A stretch of DNA of 45,256 nt from Acidimicrobiia bacterium. GTDB taxonomy: Bacteria > Acidobacteriota > Vicinamibacteria > Vicinamibacterales > UBA2999. The position numbers were made by a program, and so were the translations under genes. Shown piece after piece: positions 38,689 through 45,256 of this stretch (position 1 is the first letter of the stretch; every line of letters starts with the position of its first letter). Under the pieces are notes generated by a model. That model was not told the origin of the DNA. It was given only the letters and a program-made list of their open reading frames with translations, and did no database searches. The stretch spans positions 1-45,256 of the forward strand of contig VFYY01000008.1 of NCBI GenBank assembly GCA_016871375.1, given 5' to 3'.

Positions 38689-39362
38689 AGATCCTCTTGT
38701 CCTGGAGCAGCGGCAAGGACAGCGCGTGGGCGCTCCACGCGCTGAACGAGACGCATCCGGGCGCGGTCGCCGGGCTGCTGACCACGGTGAACGAAGCCGT
38801 GGATCGCGTGGCGATGCACGCCGTGCGCCGTGAGCTGCTGGAAGCGCAGGCGGCCGCCGCCGGCCTGCCGCTCCTCGTCGTCCCGATTCCGCACCCGTGC
38901 CCCAACGAGATCTACGAGGCGCGGATGAGCACCGCGGTCCAGGCGGCCGTGCGCGACGGCTTCACGCACGCGGCGTTCGGCGATCTCTTTCTCGAGGACG
39001 TTCGCCGCTACCGCGAGGAGAGGCTCGCGGGCTCGGGCCTCGAGCCGCTGTTTCCGATCTGGGGCATTCCGACCGGCCAGCTCGCGGGCGAGATGCTGAA
39101 CGGCGGCCTGCGTGCGCGGCTCGCCTGCGTGGACACGCGCGTGCTCGACCGCTCGTTCGCGGGGCGCGAGTGGGACCGCGCCCTGCTGCGCGAGCTGCCG
39201 CCCGGCACCGATCCGTGCGGCGAGAAGGGCGAGTTCCACACCTGCGTGTACGCGGGTCCCATGTTCAAGGAGCCCATCAACATCGAAGGCGGCGAGGTTG
39301 TCGAGCGGCCGCCGTTTGCCTGGCGCGATCTGTCATGTATCCATCCCGCATCGTCTGTCTGA
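38685..39362 (+). CDS. Dph6-like ATP pyrophosphatase (N-type)
   Basis: A 225-residue cytoplasmic protein of the diphthine-ammonia-ligase-like ATP-pyrophosphatase family. The PP-loop is clear at the start (LLSWSSGKDSAWALHAL), followed by the family segments FGDLFLEDVRRYREERLAGSGLEPLFPIWG and GTDPCGEKGEFHTCVYAGP. Bacteria lack diphthamide, so its reaction is an unknown adenylation and amidation or similar. The ATG overlaps the btuF stop, and its end overlaps the next receptor-like gene by 28 bases. Its position inside a riboswitch-led operon suggests a job in corrinoid use, for instance amidation of a salvaged precursor, but this is inference only. Confidence 0.87.
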   Translation: MKILLSWSSGKDSAWALHALNETHPGAVAGLLTTVNEAVDRVAMHAVRRELLEAQAAAAGLPLLVVPIPHPCPNEIYEARMSTAVQAAVRDGFTHAAFGDLFLEDVRRYREERLAGSGLEPLFPIWGIPTGQLAGEMLNGGLRARLACVDTRVLDRSFAGREWDRALLRELPPGTDPCGEKGEFHTCVYAGPMFKEPINIEGGEVVERPPFAWRDLSCIHPASSV

Positions 39363-40171
39363 CCGAAGAGACGACCGAGACGCTGTACCTGCTGGGCGAG
39401 GGCGACCGCGTCGTCGGCGTCTCCGGGTACACGATCCGTCCACCCGAGGCGCGGAAGAAACCCCGCGTGTCGGCGTTTCTCAACGCGCGCTTCCCGAAGA
39501 TCGAGGCGCTCTCGCCGGATCTCGTGCTCGGGTTCTCCGACCTGCAGGCCGAGATCGCGGCCGAGCTCATTCGCCGCGGCTACCCCGTCATGGTCTTCAA
39601 CCAGCGCAGCGTCGCGGAGATCCTGTCGATGATCCGCGTCCTCGGCGGCGTCGTCGGCCGCGCCGACCGCGCCAACGAGCTGGCCTCGCGCTTCGAGCTG
39701 GAGATCGACGCGATACGCGCCGCGGCCGCGAGGCTGCCGCGCCGGCCGCGCGTCTTCTTCGAGGAGTGGGACAATCCGCTCATCTCGGGCATCCGCTGGG
39801 TCGAGGAGCTCGTCGAGATCGCGGGCGGCGATCCGATCTTTCCGGAGCTCCGGCGCGCGAAGCTCGGACGCGATCGCATCGTCACGCCCGAGGACGTCGT
39901 GCGCCGCGATCCGGAGGTCATCATCGGGTCGTGGTGCGGCAAGCCGGTGCGGAAGGACCGCATCGCGTCGCGCGTCGGCTGGAGCGACGTGGCCGCGGTG
40001 CGCGACGGCCACATCTACGAAATAAAGTCCGCATACATCCTGCAGCCGGGCCCGGCGGCCCTGTCGGAAGGCCTCCGGCAGCTGCACGAGATCATCGCGA
40101 AGGTCGTGTATAGTCTGCCGCATGAACACTGCGAGAGCTCTCATCTGCGCGGCGCTTCTGGTCGGCCTTAG
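39335..40171 (+). CDS. Cobalamin-binding-protein-like, no signal peptide
   Basis: A 278-residue protein of the BtuF/helical-backbone receptor family: RIVCLTEETTETLYLLGEGDRVVGVSGYT, then ALSPDLVLGFSDLQAEIAAELI, FFEEWDNPLISGIRWVEELVEIAGGDPIF and VGWSDVAAVRDGHIYEI. The first residues (MYPSRIVCL) directly start the domain, so no signal peptide or lipobox is present and the protein should stay in the cytoplasm. The start ATG 39335 lies within the end of the preceding gene. The 3' end overlaps the next secreted-protein gene by 50 bases. A cytosolic corrinoid-binding or trafficking role is possible. Confidence 0.85.
   Translation: MYPSRIVCLTEETTETLYLLGEGDRVVGVSGYTIRPPEARKKPRVSAFLNARFPKIEALSPDLVLGFSDLQAEIAAELIRRGYPVMVFNQRSVAEILSMIRVLGGVVGRADRANELASRFELEIDAIRAAAARLPRRPRVFFEEWDNPLISGIRWVEELVEIAGGDPIFPELRRAKLGRDRIVTPEDVVRRDPEVIIGSWCGKPVRKDRIASRVGWSDVAAVRDGHIYEIKSAYILQPGPAALSEGLRQLHEIIAKVVYSLPHEHCESSHLRGASGRP
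40109..40114 (+). promoter_or_regulatory. -10 box for a leaderless secreted-protein transcript
   Basis: TATAGT ends 7 bases before ATG 40122, inside the 3' end of the upstream gene, with no Shine-Dalgarno in CTGCCGC. Transcription would start at the start codon. Confidence 0.45.
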
Positions 40172-40976
40172 CGCGACGGGATCGTCAGGGCAGATCTTCA
40201 ACCTCGATCGGATCCCCACGATCTCGCCGGTGCCCAACGAGATGGTCGGCACCTGGGACTGGGCCACGCCCCGCCAGAGCTGCGGGACGACGAAGGACTC
40301 CTACGGGCAGGCGGGCACGTTCGACGGCAAGGAAGGCGGGCGCGCGCTCTGCCAGTGGCCGATCGATCAGCTCGAGAAGCTGATGAACGGACGCGGCCGC
40401 GCGTGGCGGCAGTTCACGCTCAACGGCGCCGACGACGCGATCTCGCCGCGCTGGACGTGCGTGGCGGCCGGGCTCGGCACCGTGCTGACGGAAGGGTACC
40501 TGCGCGCGTTCTACAAGCGCCCCGAAGGCGTGATGATGCACTTCGACCAGTCCAACTGGCTGCGCACGGTCTACACCGACGGCCGCAAGCACCCGCCGGC
40601 CACGGAGGCGTACTACCACGGCCACGCCATCGGCTGGATGGAAGGCAAGACGTTCGTCGTCGAGACCACCAACCTCACGTGGGATCCGGACGGCTACGAC
40701 GACCACTCGCACATCGCCCGCTCGCACATGGCGACCTTCGTCGAGCGCTACACGATGAAGGACAAGGACACGATGGAGCTGGCGATCACGGTCACCGATC
40801 CGCTGTTCCTCAAGGAGCCGTTCACGTTCGTCGGCACGCTGAAGCGGACGACGGAACCGATGGTCGGGATCTGGGACTGCGATCCGGAGGTCGGCATCGC
40901 CGAGCTCTACCAGACGATGCAGAGCCCGTATCCGGACGACACGACGCCGGCGAAGTACAAGGAGCCTACTCGCTGA
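40122..40976 (+). CDS. Secreted protein distantly related to the PQQ-cluster pair
   Basis: A 284-residue protein with signal peptide MNTARALICAALLVGLSATG. It shares a motif order with the genes at 23489 and 24385: YTDGRKHPPATEAYYHG, GWMEGKTFVVETTNLT, SHIARSHMATFVERYTM and DPLFLKEPFTF, matching DGRPHPP, GVWQGNTLVVTTTHL and DPIYLDEPF there. It has paired Cys residues (QSCGTTK, ALCQWP, WTCVAAG, WDCDPE) likely to form disulfides. Translation appears leaderless. It overlaps the last 50 bases of the upstream gene and converges with mqnD, overlapping it by 11 bases. Function unknown. Confidence 0.8.
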   Translation: MNTARALICAALLVGLSATGSSGQIFNLDRIPTISPVPNEMVGTWDWATPRQSCGTTKDSYGQAGTFDGKEGGRALCQWPIDQLEKLMNGRGRAWRQFTLNGADDAISPRWTCVAAGLGTVLTEGYLRAFYKRPEGVMMHFDQSNWLRTVYTDGRKHPPATEAYYHGHAIGWMEGKTFVVETTNLTWDPDGYDDHSHIARSHMATFVERYTMKDKDTMELAITVTDPLFLKEPFTFVGTLKRTTEPMVGIWDCDPEVGIAELYQTMQSPYPDDTTPAKYKEPTR

Positions 40977-41793
40977 ACTCGACCGTGATCTCTCTGGGGA
41001 TGAGCCGTTTTTTCCACGCCTCGTCCATGAGCCGCTGAACGGCGGCCCGTCCCCGCTCCCCGTATTCCAGCGTCAGCTCGTTCACGTACATCCCCACGAA
41101 CCGGTCCGCCTTCTGCCGGTCGAGCCCGCGGCCGAACTGCAGCGCGTAGTCGAGCGCTTCCTGCCGGTGAGAGAGCCCGTAGGCGATGCTGGCGTGCAGC
41201 AGGTGCGAGACGGTCCTGATCATGTCCGGCCCGAGGTCGCGGCGGATGACGTTGCCCCCCAGCGGCAGCGGCAGCCCGCCCGTCTGCTCCGCCCACCATT
41301 CACCCAGGTCGACGATCTTCTTCAGGCCCTCGCTCTCGTAGGTGAGCTGGCCCTCGTGGATGAGGAGGCCCGCTTCGACCTCGCCGTTCTTCACCGCATC
41401 CTGGATGCGGTCGAAATTCATCACCACGTACTTCACGTCCGGGTCGTAGAGCCGCAGCGCGAGGAACGACGTCGTCAGCGTGCCGGCGACCGCCACCGTG
41501 ATGCCCTTCGTCGACGACGGGCCGTCGCGGCGCGCGACGAGGACAGGGCCGTAGCGGTCGCCCATGCTGGAGCCGTGCGGCAGCAGCAGGTACGTGTCCG
41601 TGAGATGCGTGTAGGCGTTGAACGAAACCGCGCTGACCTCGTACGTGCCCTCGAAGGCGGCGCGGTTCAGCGTCTCGATGTCGGCGAGAAGATGCTCGAC
41701 CTCGATCCCGTTGGTCGGGACCTTGCCGCTGGCCAGGCCGTAGAACATGAAGGCATCGTCTGAATCGGGACTGTGAGCTACCGTGATCTTCAT
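40966..41793 (-). CDS. mqnD: 1,4-dihydroxy-6-naphthoate synthase
   Basis: A 275-residue enzyme with the periplasmic-binding-protein fold used by MqnD, which cleaves cyclic dehypoxanthine futalosine in menaquinone synthesis. Signatures are ITVAHSPDSDDAFMFYGLASGKV, the EVSAVSFNAYTHLTDTYLLLPHGSSMG segment and GLLIHEGQLTYESEGL, which includes the catalytic-type His. No signal peptide, so cytoplasmic. ATG 41793 is preceded by AGGGG and lies 7 bases after the stop of a secreted isomerase-like gene, an odd operon partner. Together with mqnE it shows that this organism makes menaquinone by the futalosine route. Confidence 0.93.
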   Translation of the reverse strand: MKITVAHSPDSDDAFMFYGLASGKVPTNGIEVEHLLADIETLNRAAFEGTYEVSAVSFNAYTHLTDTYLLLPHGSSMGDRYGPVLVARRDGPSSTKGITVAVAGTLTTSFLALRLYDPDVKYVVMNFDRIQDAVKNGEVEAGLLIHEGQLTYESEGLKKIVDLGEWWAEQTGGLPLPLGGNVIRRDLGPDMIRTVSHLLHASIAYGLSHRQEALDYALQFGRGLDRQKADRFVGMYVNELTLEYGERGRAAVQRLMDEAWKKRLIPREITVEFSE

Positions 41794-41800
41794 TGCACCC

Positions 41801-42703
41801 CTAGGTCACCCGCGCGCCGCGCATCACTCGCTCGCATTTCTGGCGGATTTCGGTGGCGACGGCAAACGGGTCGCCTTTCGCGAACTGCGGCAGGAAGAGC
41901 TCGACCGACAGCGATCCAGCATATCGCTTCTCCGCCAGCGCGCGAAGGATGCGGTTCACCGGCGCGATCCCGTCGCCGGGAATGATGCGCGTCTGCTGGC
42001 CGAGCTGCTCGCGCGGCACGTCGGGCACGTCCTGGAAGTGCACGTGGCCGATCTCGCCGTTGCGAATCAGATCGAGGTCCTCGAGCTTGTTGTTGCCCGA
42101 CCAGAAGTGATAGAAGTCGAGCAGCGGTTTCATGTTCGGGTGGTTGGCCGCCCGCGTCACGCGCAGCATCGTCGGCAGCGTGCCGATGAGCGTGGAGGCG
42201 CGGGTGGCCTCCACCATCGCCACGAGCTTGAACTGCGCGGCGGCCTCGCCGACCTTGCGCATGTTGTCGGCGGTCGCCTTGTAATCGTCGTCGGTAAACG
42301 GCATCCCGGTCGCCGTGCTCGGCGCATAGATCTGCGTCAGGCCGAGCGTGGCGAACTGCTCGCATCGCCGCGTGAAGTCGTCGATCGCGGCGGCGTGCTT
42401 CGGGTTCGGCTCCCACAACCCGTTGACGCCGCAGGCGGCGCACACGGGCGTGATGCCGTTGTCGGTGAGCACGCGGCGCGCGGCCGCGAGCGTGTCGGTC
42501 TTCAGGAACTCATCGAGGAGGGCTGCGGTGAGCTCGGCGTAGCGGATGCCCGCCTTCGCCCATCCCTCGAGCGAGCCCCGGTACCCCGAACCCGACGAGG
42601 TGTTCTGGTGTATGGCGAGCGTCATCTTCCCCGCCTGCGCGAGGACGGACTTCGCGGCAAGCGCCGCCACCGGCGCCAGCAGCAGCGATCGTCTGGTCAG
42701 CAT
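41801..42703 (-). CDS. Exported sugar phosphate isomerase/epimerase-like TIM barrel
   Basis: A 300-residue protein with a Tat-like signal (MLTRRSLLLAPVAALAAKSV). The mature part is a xylose-isomerase-like TIM barrel: GWAKAGIRYAELTAALL, then metal-ligand positions Glu in LVAMVEATR, Asp in PLLDFYHFWSG, His in IGHVHFQDV and Glu in GSLSVELFLP. Probably a periplasmic metal-dependent isomerase or epimerase; substrate unknown. Six bases follow the stop of the upstream haem-propeller gene, so the two are likely cotranscribed and then mqnD. Confidence 0.85.
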   Translation of the reverse strand: MLTRRSLLLAPVAALAAKSVLAQAGKMTLAIHQNTSSGSGYRGSLEGWAKAGIRYAELTAALLDEFLKTDTLAAARRVLTDNGITPVCAACGVNGLWEPNPKHAAAIDDFTRRCEQFATLGLTQIYAPSTATGMPFTDDDYKATADNMRKVGEAAAQFKLVAMVEATRASTLIGTLPTMLRVTRAANHPNMKPLLDFYHFWSGNNKLEDLDLIRNGEIGHVHFQDVPDVPREQLGQQTRIIPGDGIAPVNRILRALAEKRYAGSLSVELFLPQFAKGDPFAVATEIRQKCERVMRGARVT

Positions 42704-42709
42704 CGGCGA

Positions 42710-44884
42710 TTACCTCGCAAGCGGGTTGGGCCGGACCTGGAAGTGAACGGCCTTGCTCGTCTGCCCCTTGCCGCCTTCGTAGTGCCACGGGTTGTAGCTG
42801 CCGTAGTTCGCCCATAGCCCGCGGCCCTTCCAGCCGGCTCTCGGATCGTCGATTCGGCCCTCGACGCCGCGGTGGTAGAACCCCATCGGATACGGAACGC
42901 GCATGACGACGAACGTCCCGTCGACCAGCGCGAGCAGCGCGTCGGAGTACGAACCGGTGGCAATCGGGACGTTCCGTCCGAGGCCCAGCGTGTCGAACTG
43001 ATCGACCCAGTTGTAGTAGAGCATGTCGGTGTTCGCCTCGTCGGTGACCCCCTTGAACTTCGGTCCCGGCGTCATGTACAGCGTCCACCCTTCGGGACAG
43101 TGCTGCCCCGTCGCGGTCGGCCCGTTCAGCACCTTGCACTTGCGCCGATCGAAGCTCGCCAGGTGTCCGCTGCCGGCCAGCGCGGTCCAGATCACGCCGT
43201 TGCGATCGACGTCGATGCCGCGCGGCAGATAGGCGTTGACCCGCGACCTCGGGTTGTTGAACGGCGGCTCGTAGACCTCGGCCAGCGCGGTGGTCGTCGG
43301 GTTCTGGCCCGGCATCACGCGAATGATCGCGCCGGGCACGCCAGGCGCCGCCGTCCAGATCGATCCGTCGACGGGATTCGGAATCACGCCGTAGCTGCCC
43401 CCCTGGATCCGCATGTCCTTGGCCGGATCCACGGGCTGGTTGGGCTCGACGTAGGCGTCACGCCGGCCGTTGCCGTTCGTGTCGATGACGAAGGGCGTCC
43501 ACCCCTGCGCGCGCTGCGCGTCGCCGGTCTGGTCGAACAGCTTCGTGTTGAACCACCCCAGCACCTGTCGGCCGCCGCTGCCGCCGCTGCTGAACCACAG
43601 CGTGTTGTTCGGGTCCTCGGAGAACTGGAGATGGTGCGTTCCGAAGCAGGTGTCGATCATCGTGAACTGCTTCGTCTTCGGATCGTAGACGGAGAGGTGG
43701 CGGCCTGCCGTGTCCAGCGGGAACGCCTGCGCGGAGGGATGACTCGACCCCTGTTTGCAGAACGCCGGATTGGCGTTCGCCCTGATCGTATGCGTGAGCC
43801 AGAGGCGTCCGGTCTGATCCAGCATCGGGTTGTGCAGGCTCGGCTTGCTGGACCAGATGATCTCTTCACCCCAGTACGGAGAGGGCTGCTGCACCTTCTG
43901 CGGCGTCGTGAACGGCGTGTCGGGATCGCGAACCGGCACGGTCACGCCGGTAAAGGTGTGACGTACGGGATCGAGGATGTTCAGCTCGGGCGCGCTGAAC
44001 CGCGAAATGCTGTAGACGGGCCCGTTCGCATGCAGCGTGGGATTGCGCTTGTCGGTGGAAATCGTGTCGTGGACGAATCCCCGGTCGGTATTCCAGTCCC
44101 ACAGGCTGATGACGACGTTGCGCTCGACGCCCTGCGGCCGCGGCGGCGCCGTCGGCACCTCGCCGGCCGCGATGCGATCGGTCCAATCGGAGTACATCGC
44201 CAGCGCCCGCTCACGGCCGAACCGGGTCAGCGTGGCGCTCATGTTGCCGCCCATCTGCCCCGACTGCAGGCGCCGCTCCCACGCGGCCGCGGACGAATCG
44301 AACACGCCGAGCGTCCCGGGCATCTCCCTGGTCGCTTTGCTGCCGATCTGGTGGCACGCGCCACACCGCATCTCGGCAAGCCAGTCAGCCTGCGCTTTCA
44401 TCCCTTCCCCGATGCCGTTTCCCTTCGGGCCGGTGCCGGGGAACTCGCTCTTGGCGGGCACCTGGACGAGCGAATACCAGTAGCTGGCCGGGTAGTACTC
44501 CGCGGCCGCGCGCGCGCTCGGCGCCGGCGCCGCCGTCAGGTTGACCAGCCGGCCCGGCGCGGCCTGGACCTTCGGCGAGTCGACGAGCCCGTAGCCGCGC
44601 ACCCACACGCTGTAGCCGGCTTTCGGCAGGTCGGGAATGACGTAGCGGCCGCGATCGTCGGTGACGACAATCCTGGCGAACTTCGTCGGCAGGTCGGTCG
44701 TCTCGGCAATCACCCAGACGCCCGCTTCCGCTCCGCGCGAACCCATGACGATGCCGCCGATGTCGTCGGGGTCGATTTGCACGGTTGCACGTGTCGTCTG
44801 GAAGGCATCAACCCCGACGAGCGTCGAGGCCAGCAACACGCAGAAACCCGCGCCCGCGAGGACAACGGACGCTCTCGTACTCAT
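42710..44884 (-). CDS. Secreted carboxypeptidase-regulatory / CxxCH / beta-propeller protein
   Basis: A 724-residue exported protein. After a signal peptide (VVLAGAGFCVLLASTLVGVDA) comes a carboxypeptidase-regulatory-like beta sandwich at about 40-120 (GVWVIAETTDLPTKFARIVV, GRYVIPDLPKAGYSVWVRGY). A haem c motif CGACH lies near 174. The rest, about 270-700, looks like a virginiamycin-lyase-like beta-propeller, with repeats such as LWLTHTIRANAN, LWFSSGGSGGRQ and GSIWTAAPGVPG. ATG 44884 follows GGAGGG. A periplasmic redox or binding protein is likely; the lyase activity is not implied. Confidence 0.82.
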   Translation of the reverse strand: MSTRASVVLAGAGFCVLLASTLVGVDAFQTTRATVQIDPDDIGGIVMGSRGAEAGVWVIAETTDLPTKFARIVVTDDRGRYVIPDLPKAGYSVWVRGYGLVDSPKVQAAPGRLVNLTAAPAPSARAAAEYYPASYWYSLVQVPAKSEFPGTGPKGNGIGEGMKAQADWLAEMRCGACHQIGSKATREMPGTLGVFDSSAAAWERRLQSGQMGGNMSATLTRFGRERALAMYSDWTDRIAAGEVPTAPPRPQGVERNVVISLWDWNTDRGFVHDTISTDKRNPTLHANGPVYSISRFSAPELNILDPVRHTFTGVTVPVRDPDTPFTTPQKVQQPSPYWGEEIIWSSKPSLHNPMLDQTGRLWLTHTIRANANPAFCKQGSSHPSAQAFPLDTAGRHLSVYDPKTKQFTMIDTCFGTHHLQFSEDPNNTLWFSSGGSGGRQVLGWFNTKLFDQTGDAQRAQGWTPFVIDTNGNGRRDAYVEPNQPVDPAKDMRIQGGSYGVIPNPVDGSIWTAAPGVPGAIIRVMPGQNPTTTALAEVYEPPFNNPRSRVNAYLPRGIDVDRNGVIWTALAGSGHLASFDRRKCKVLNGPTATGQHCPEGWTLYMTPGPKFKGVTDEANTDMLYYNWVDQFDTLGLGRNVPIATGSYSDALLALVDGTFVVMRVPYPMGFYHRGVEGRIDDPRAGWKGRGLWANYGSYNPWHYEGGKGQTSKAVHFQVRPNPLAR

Positions 44885-44912
44885 AAGCCCACCCTCCGGC
44901 GGGCCGAGATTA

Positions 44913-45256
44913 CTACTTCCTGGCGCGCTCGGCGAGCCACCGGAACAATGCGGACAAATCCGCCGGCGGCGCGCGATATTCCCTCGGCGTGACGTGCTCG
45001 ATCATGTCCCGGTGGGTGGGCGCACTGTCGGGGACAGGACCGGTGGTCAGACTCTCGCCAGGCGTAAACAGCTCCAGCGGCGGCGCCTGGCCGAAGACTT
45101 CGACCGTGTACCGAAGGTTGAGGCCGTCGCGCTCCTCGCGGACGGTGCCCTGCTTCAGGACCTTGTGAATGCGCTCGAGGTCCAGCGGCAGCTTGCTGAC
45201 GTCGAGCGTCTCCTGAGCAGCCGCGGGAGCCGTCAGGGCCAGCACGAGCAGAACGC
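44913..45256 (-). CDS. Small secreted protein, 5' end outside the window
   Basis: At least 113 residues, running off the window edge. The visible start VLLVLALTAPAAAQ is the end of a signal peptide; the true start codon must lie beyond 45256. A GTG at 45245 is too far inside the signal to be a good start. The mature part is about 95 residues (ETLDVSKLPLDLERIHKVL, then a segment with THRDMIEHVTPREYRAPP). It ends 28 bases before the haem-propeller gene and is likely in its operon. No family recognised. Confidence 0.65.
   Translation of the reverse strand, partial: VLLVLALTAPAAAQETLDVSKLPLDLERIHKVLKQGTVREERDGLNLRYTVEVFGQAPPLELFTPGESLTTGPVPDSAPTHRDMIEHVTPREYRAPPADLSALFRWLAERARK

Overview
The window is a dense, GC-rich bacterial chromosome segment with no ribosomal, tRNA, phage, CRISPR or insertion-sequence genes. 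The best guess is an Acidobacteriota genome, perhaps the Vicinamibacteria lineage. The reasons are very high GC, futalosine-pathway menaquinone genes, secreted PQQ dehydrogenases with cytochromes c, small secreted families typical of that phylum, and many short palindromic repeats. This placement is inference; there is no marker gene here.

Layout. 103-1702: a secreted CotH-type kinase diverging from a small [2Fe-2S] ferredoxin-like protein. 1787-14716: korA-korB followed by an 11-gene complex I operon, nuoABCDHIJKLMN, with no nuoE, nuoF or nuoG. 14731-16704: a secreted ankyrin / CxxCH / cyclase-like fusion. 16701-17260: a 116-bp palindromic repeat, two tiny membrane genes and a perfect inverted repeat. 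17264-25293: a metallo-beta-lactamase lipoprotein, a monohaem cytochrome and a five-gene minus-strand operon (two paralogous secreted proteins, a dihaem cytochrome, two PQQ dehydrogenases). 25342-32166: an amino-acid permease, a YbaK-type deacylase, a very large pyruvate:ferredoxin oxidoreductase and a second copy of the 116-bp repeat. 32163-35835, minus strand: superoxide dismutase, a PuuD-like membrane protein, nadA with a structured leader, and mqnE. 35884-40171: a cobalamin riboswitch followed by an ATPase, a permease, a periplasmic receptor, a Dph6-like ATP pyrophosphatase and a second, apparently cytosolic receptor. 40122-45256: a secreted protein, mqnD, a secreted isomerase-like protein, a haem-propeller protein and one truncated gene.

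How it fits together. Two ferredoxin-reducing 2-oxoacid oxidoreductases, a ferredoxin-like protein, a complex I lacking the NADH-oxidising module, and two menaquinone-synthesis genes suggest ferredoxin-to-menaquinone respiration. The PQQ dehydrogenases and cytochromes c add a periplasmic oxidation route. Iron-sulfur or radical-SAM enzymes (NadA, MqnE), superoxide dismutase and cobalamin uptake complete a redox-centred region.

The most unusual layer is repeats. One palindromic family occurs as two full 116-bp copies whose 22-bp cores lie in opposite orientation between arms of fixed orientation. The same arm is also built into the variable arm of the cobalamin riboswitch, and a decayed piece lies at the end of the first gene. 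Copies supply stop codons for their neighbours. Other short palindromes sit in frame inside nuoL, nuoN and the receptor signal peptide.
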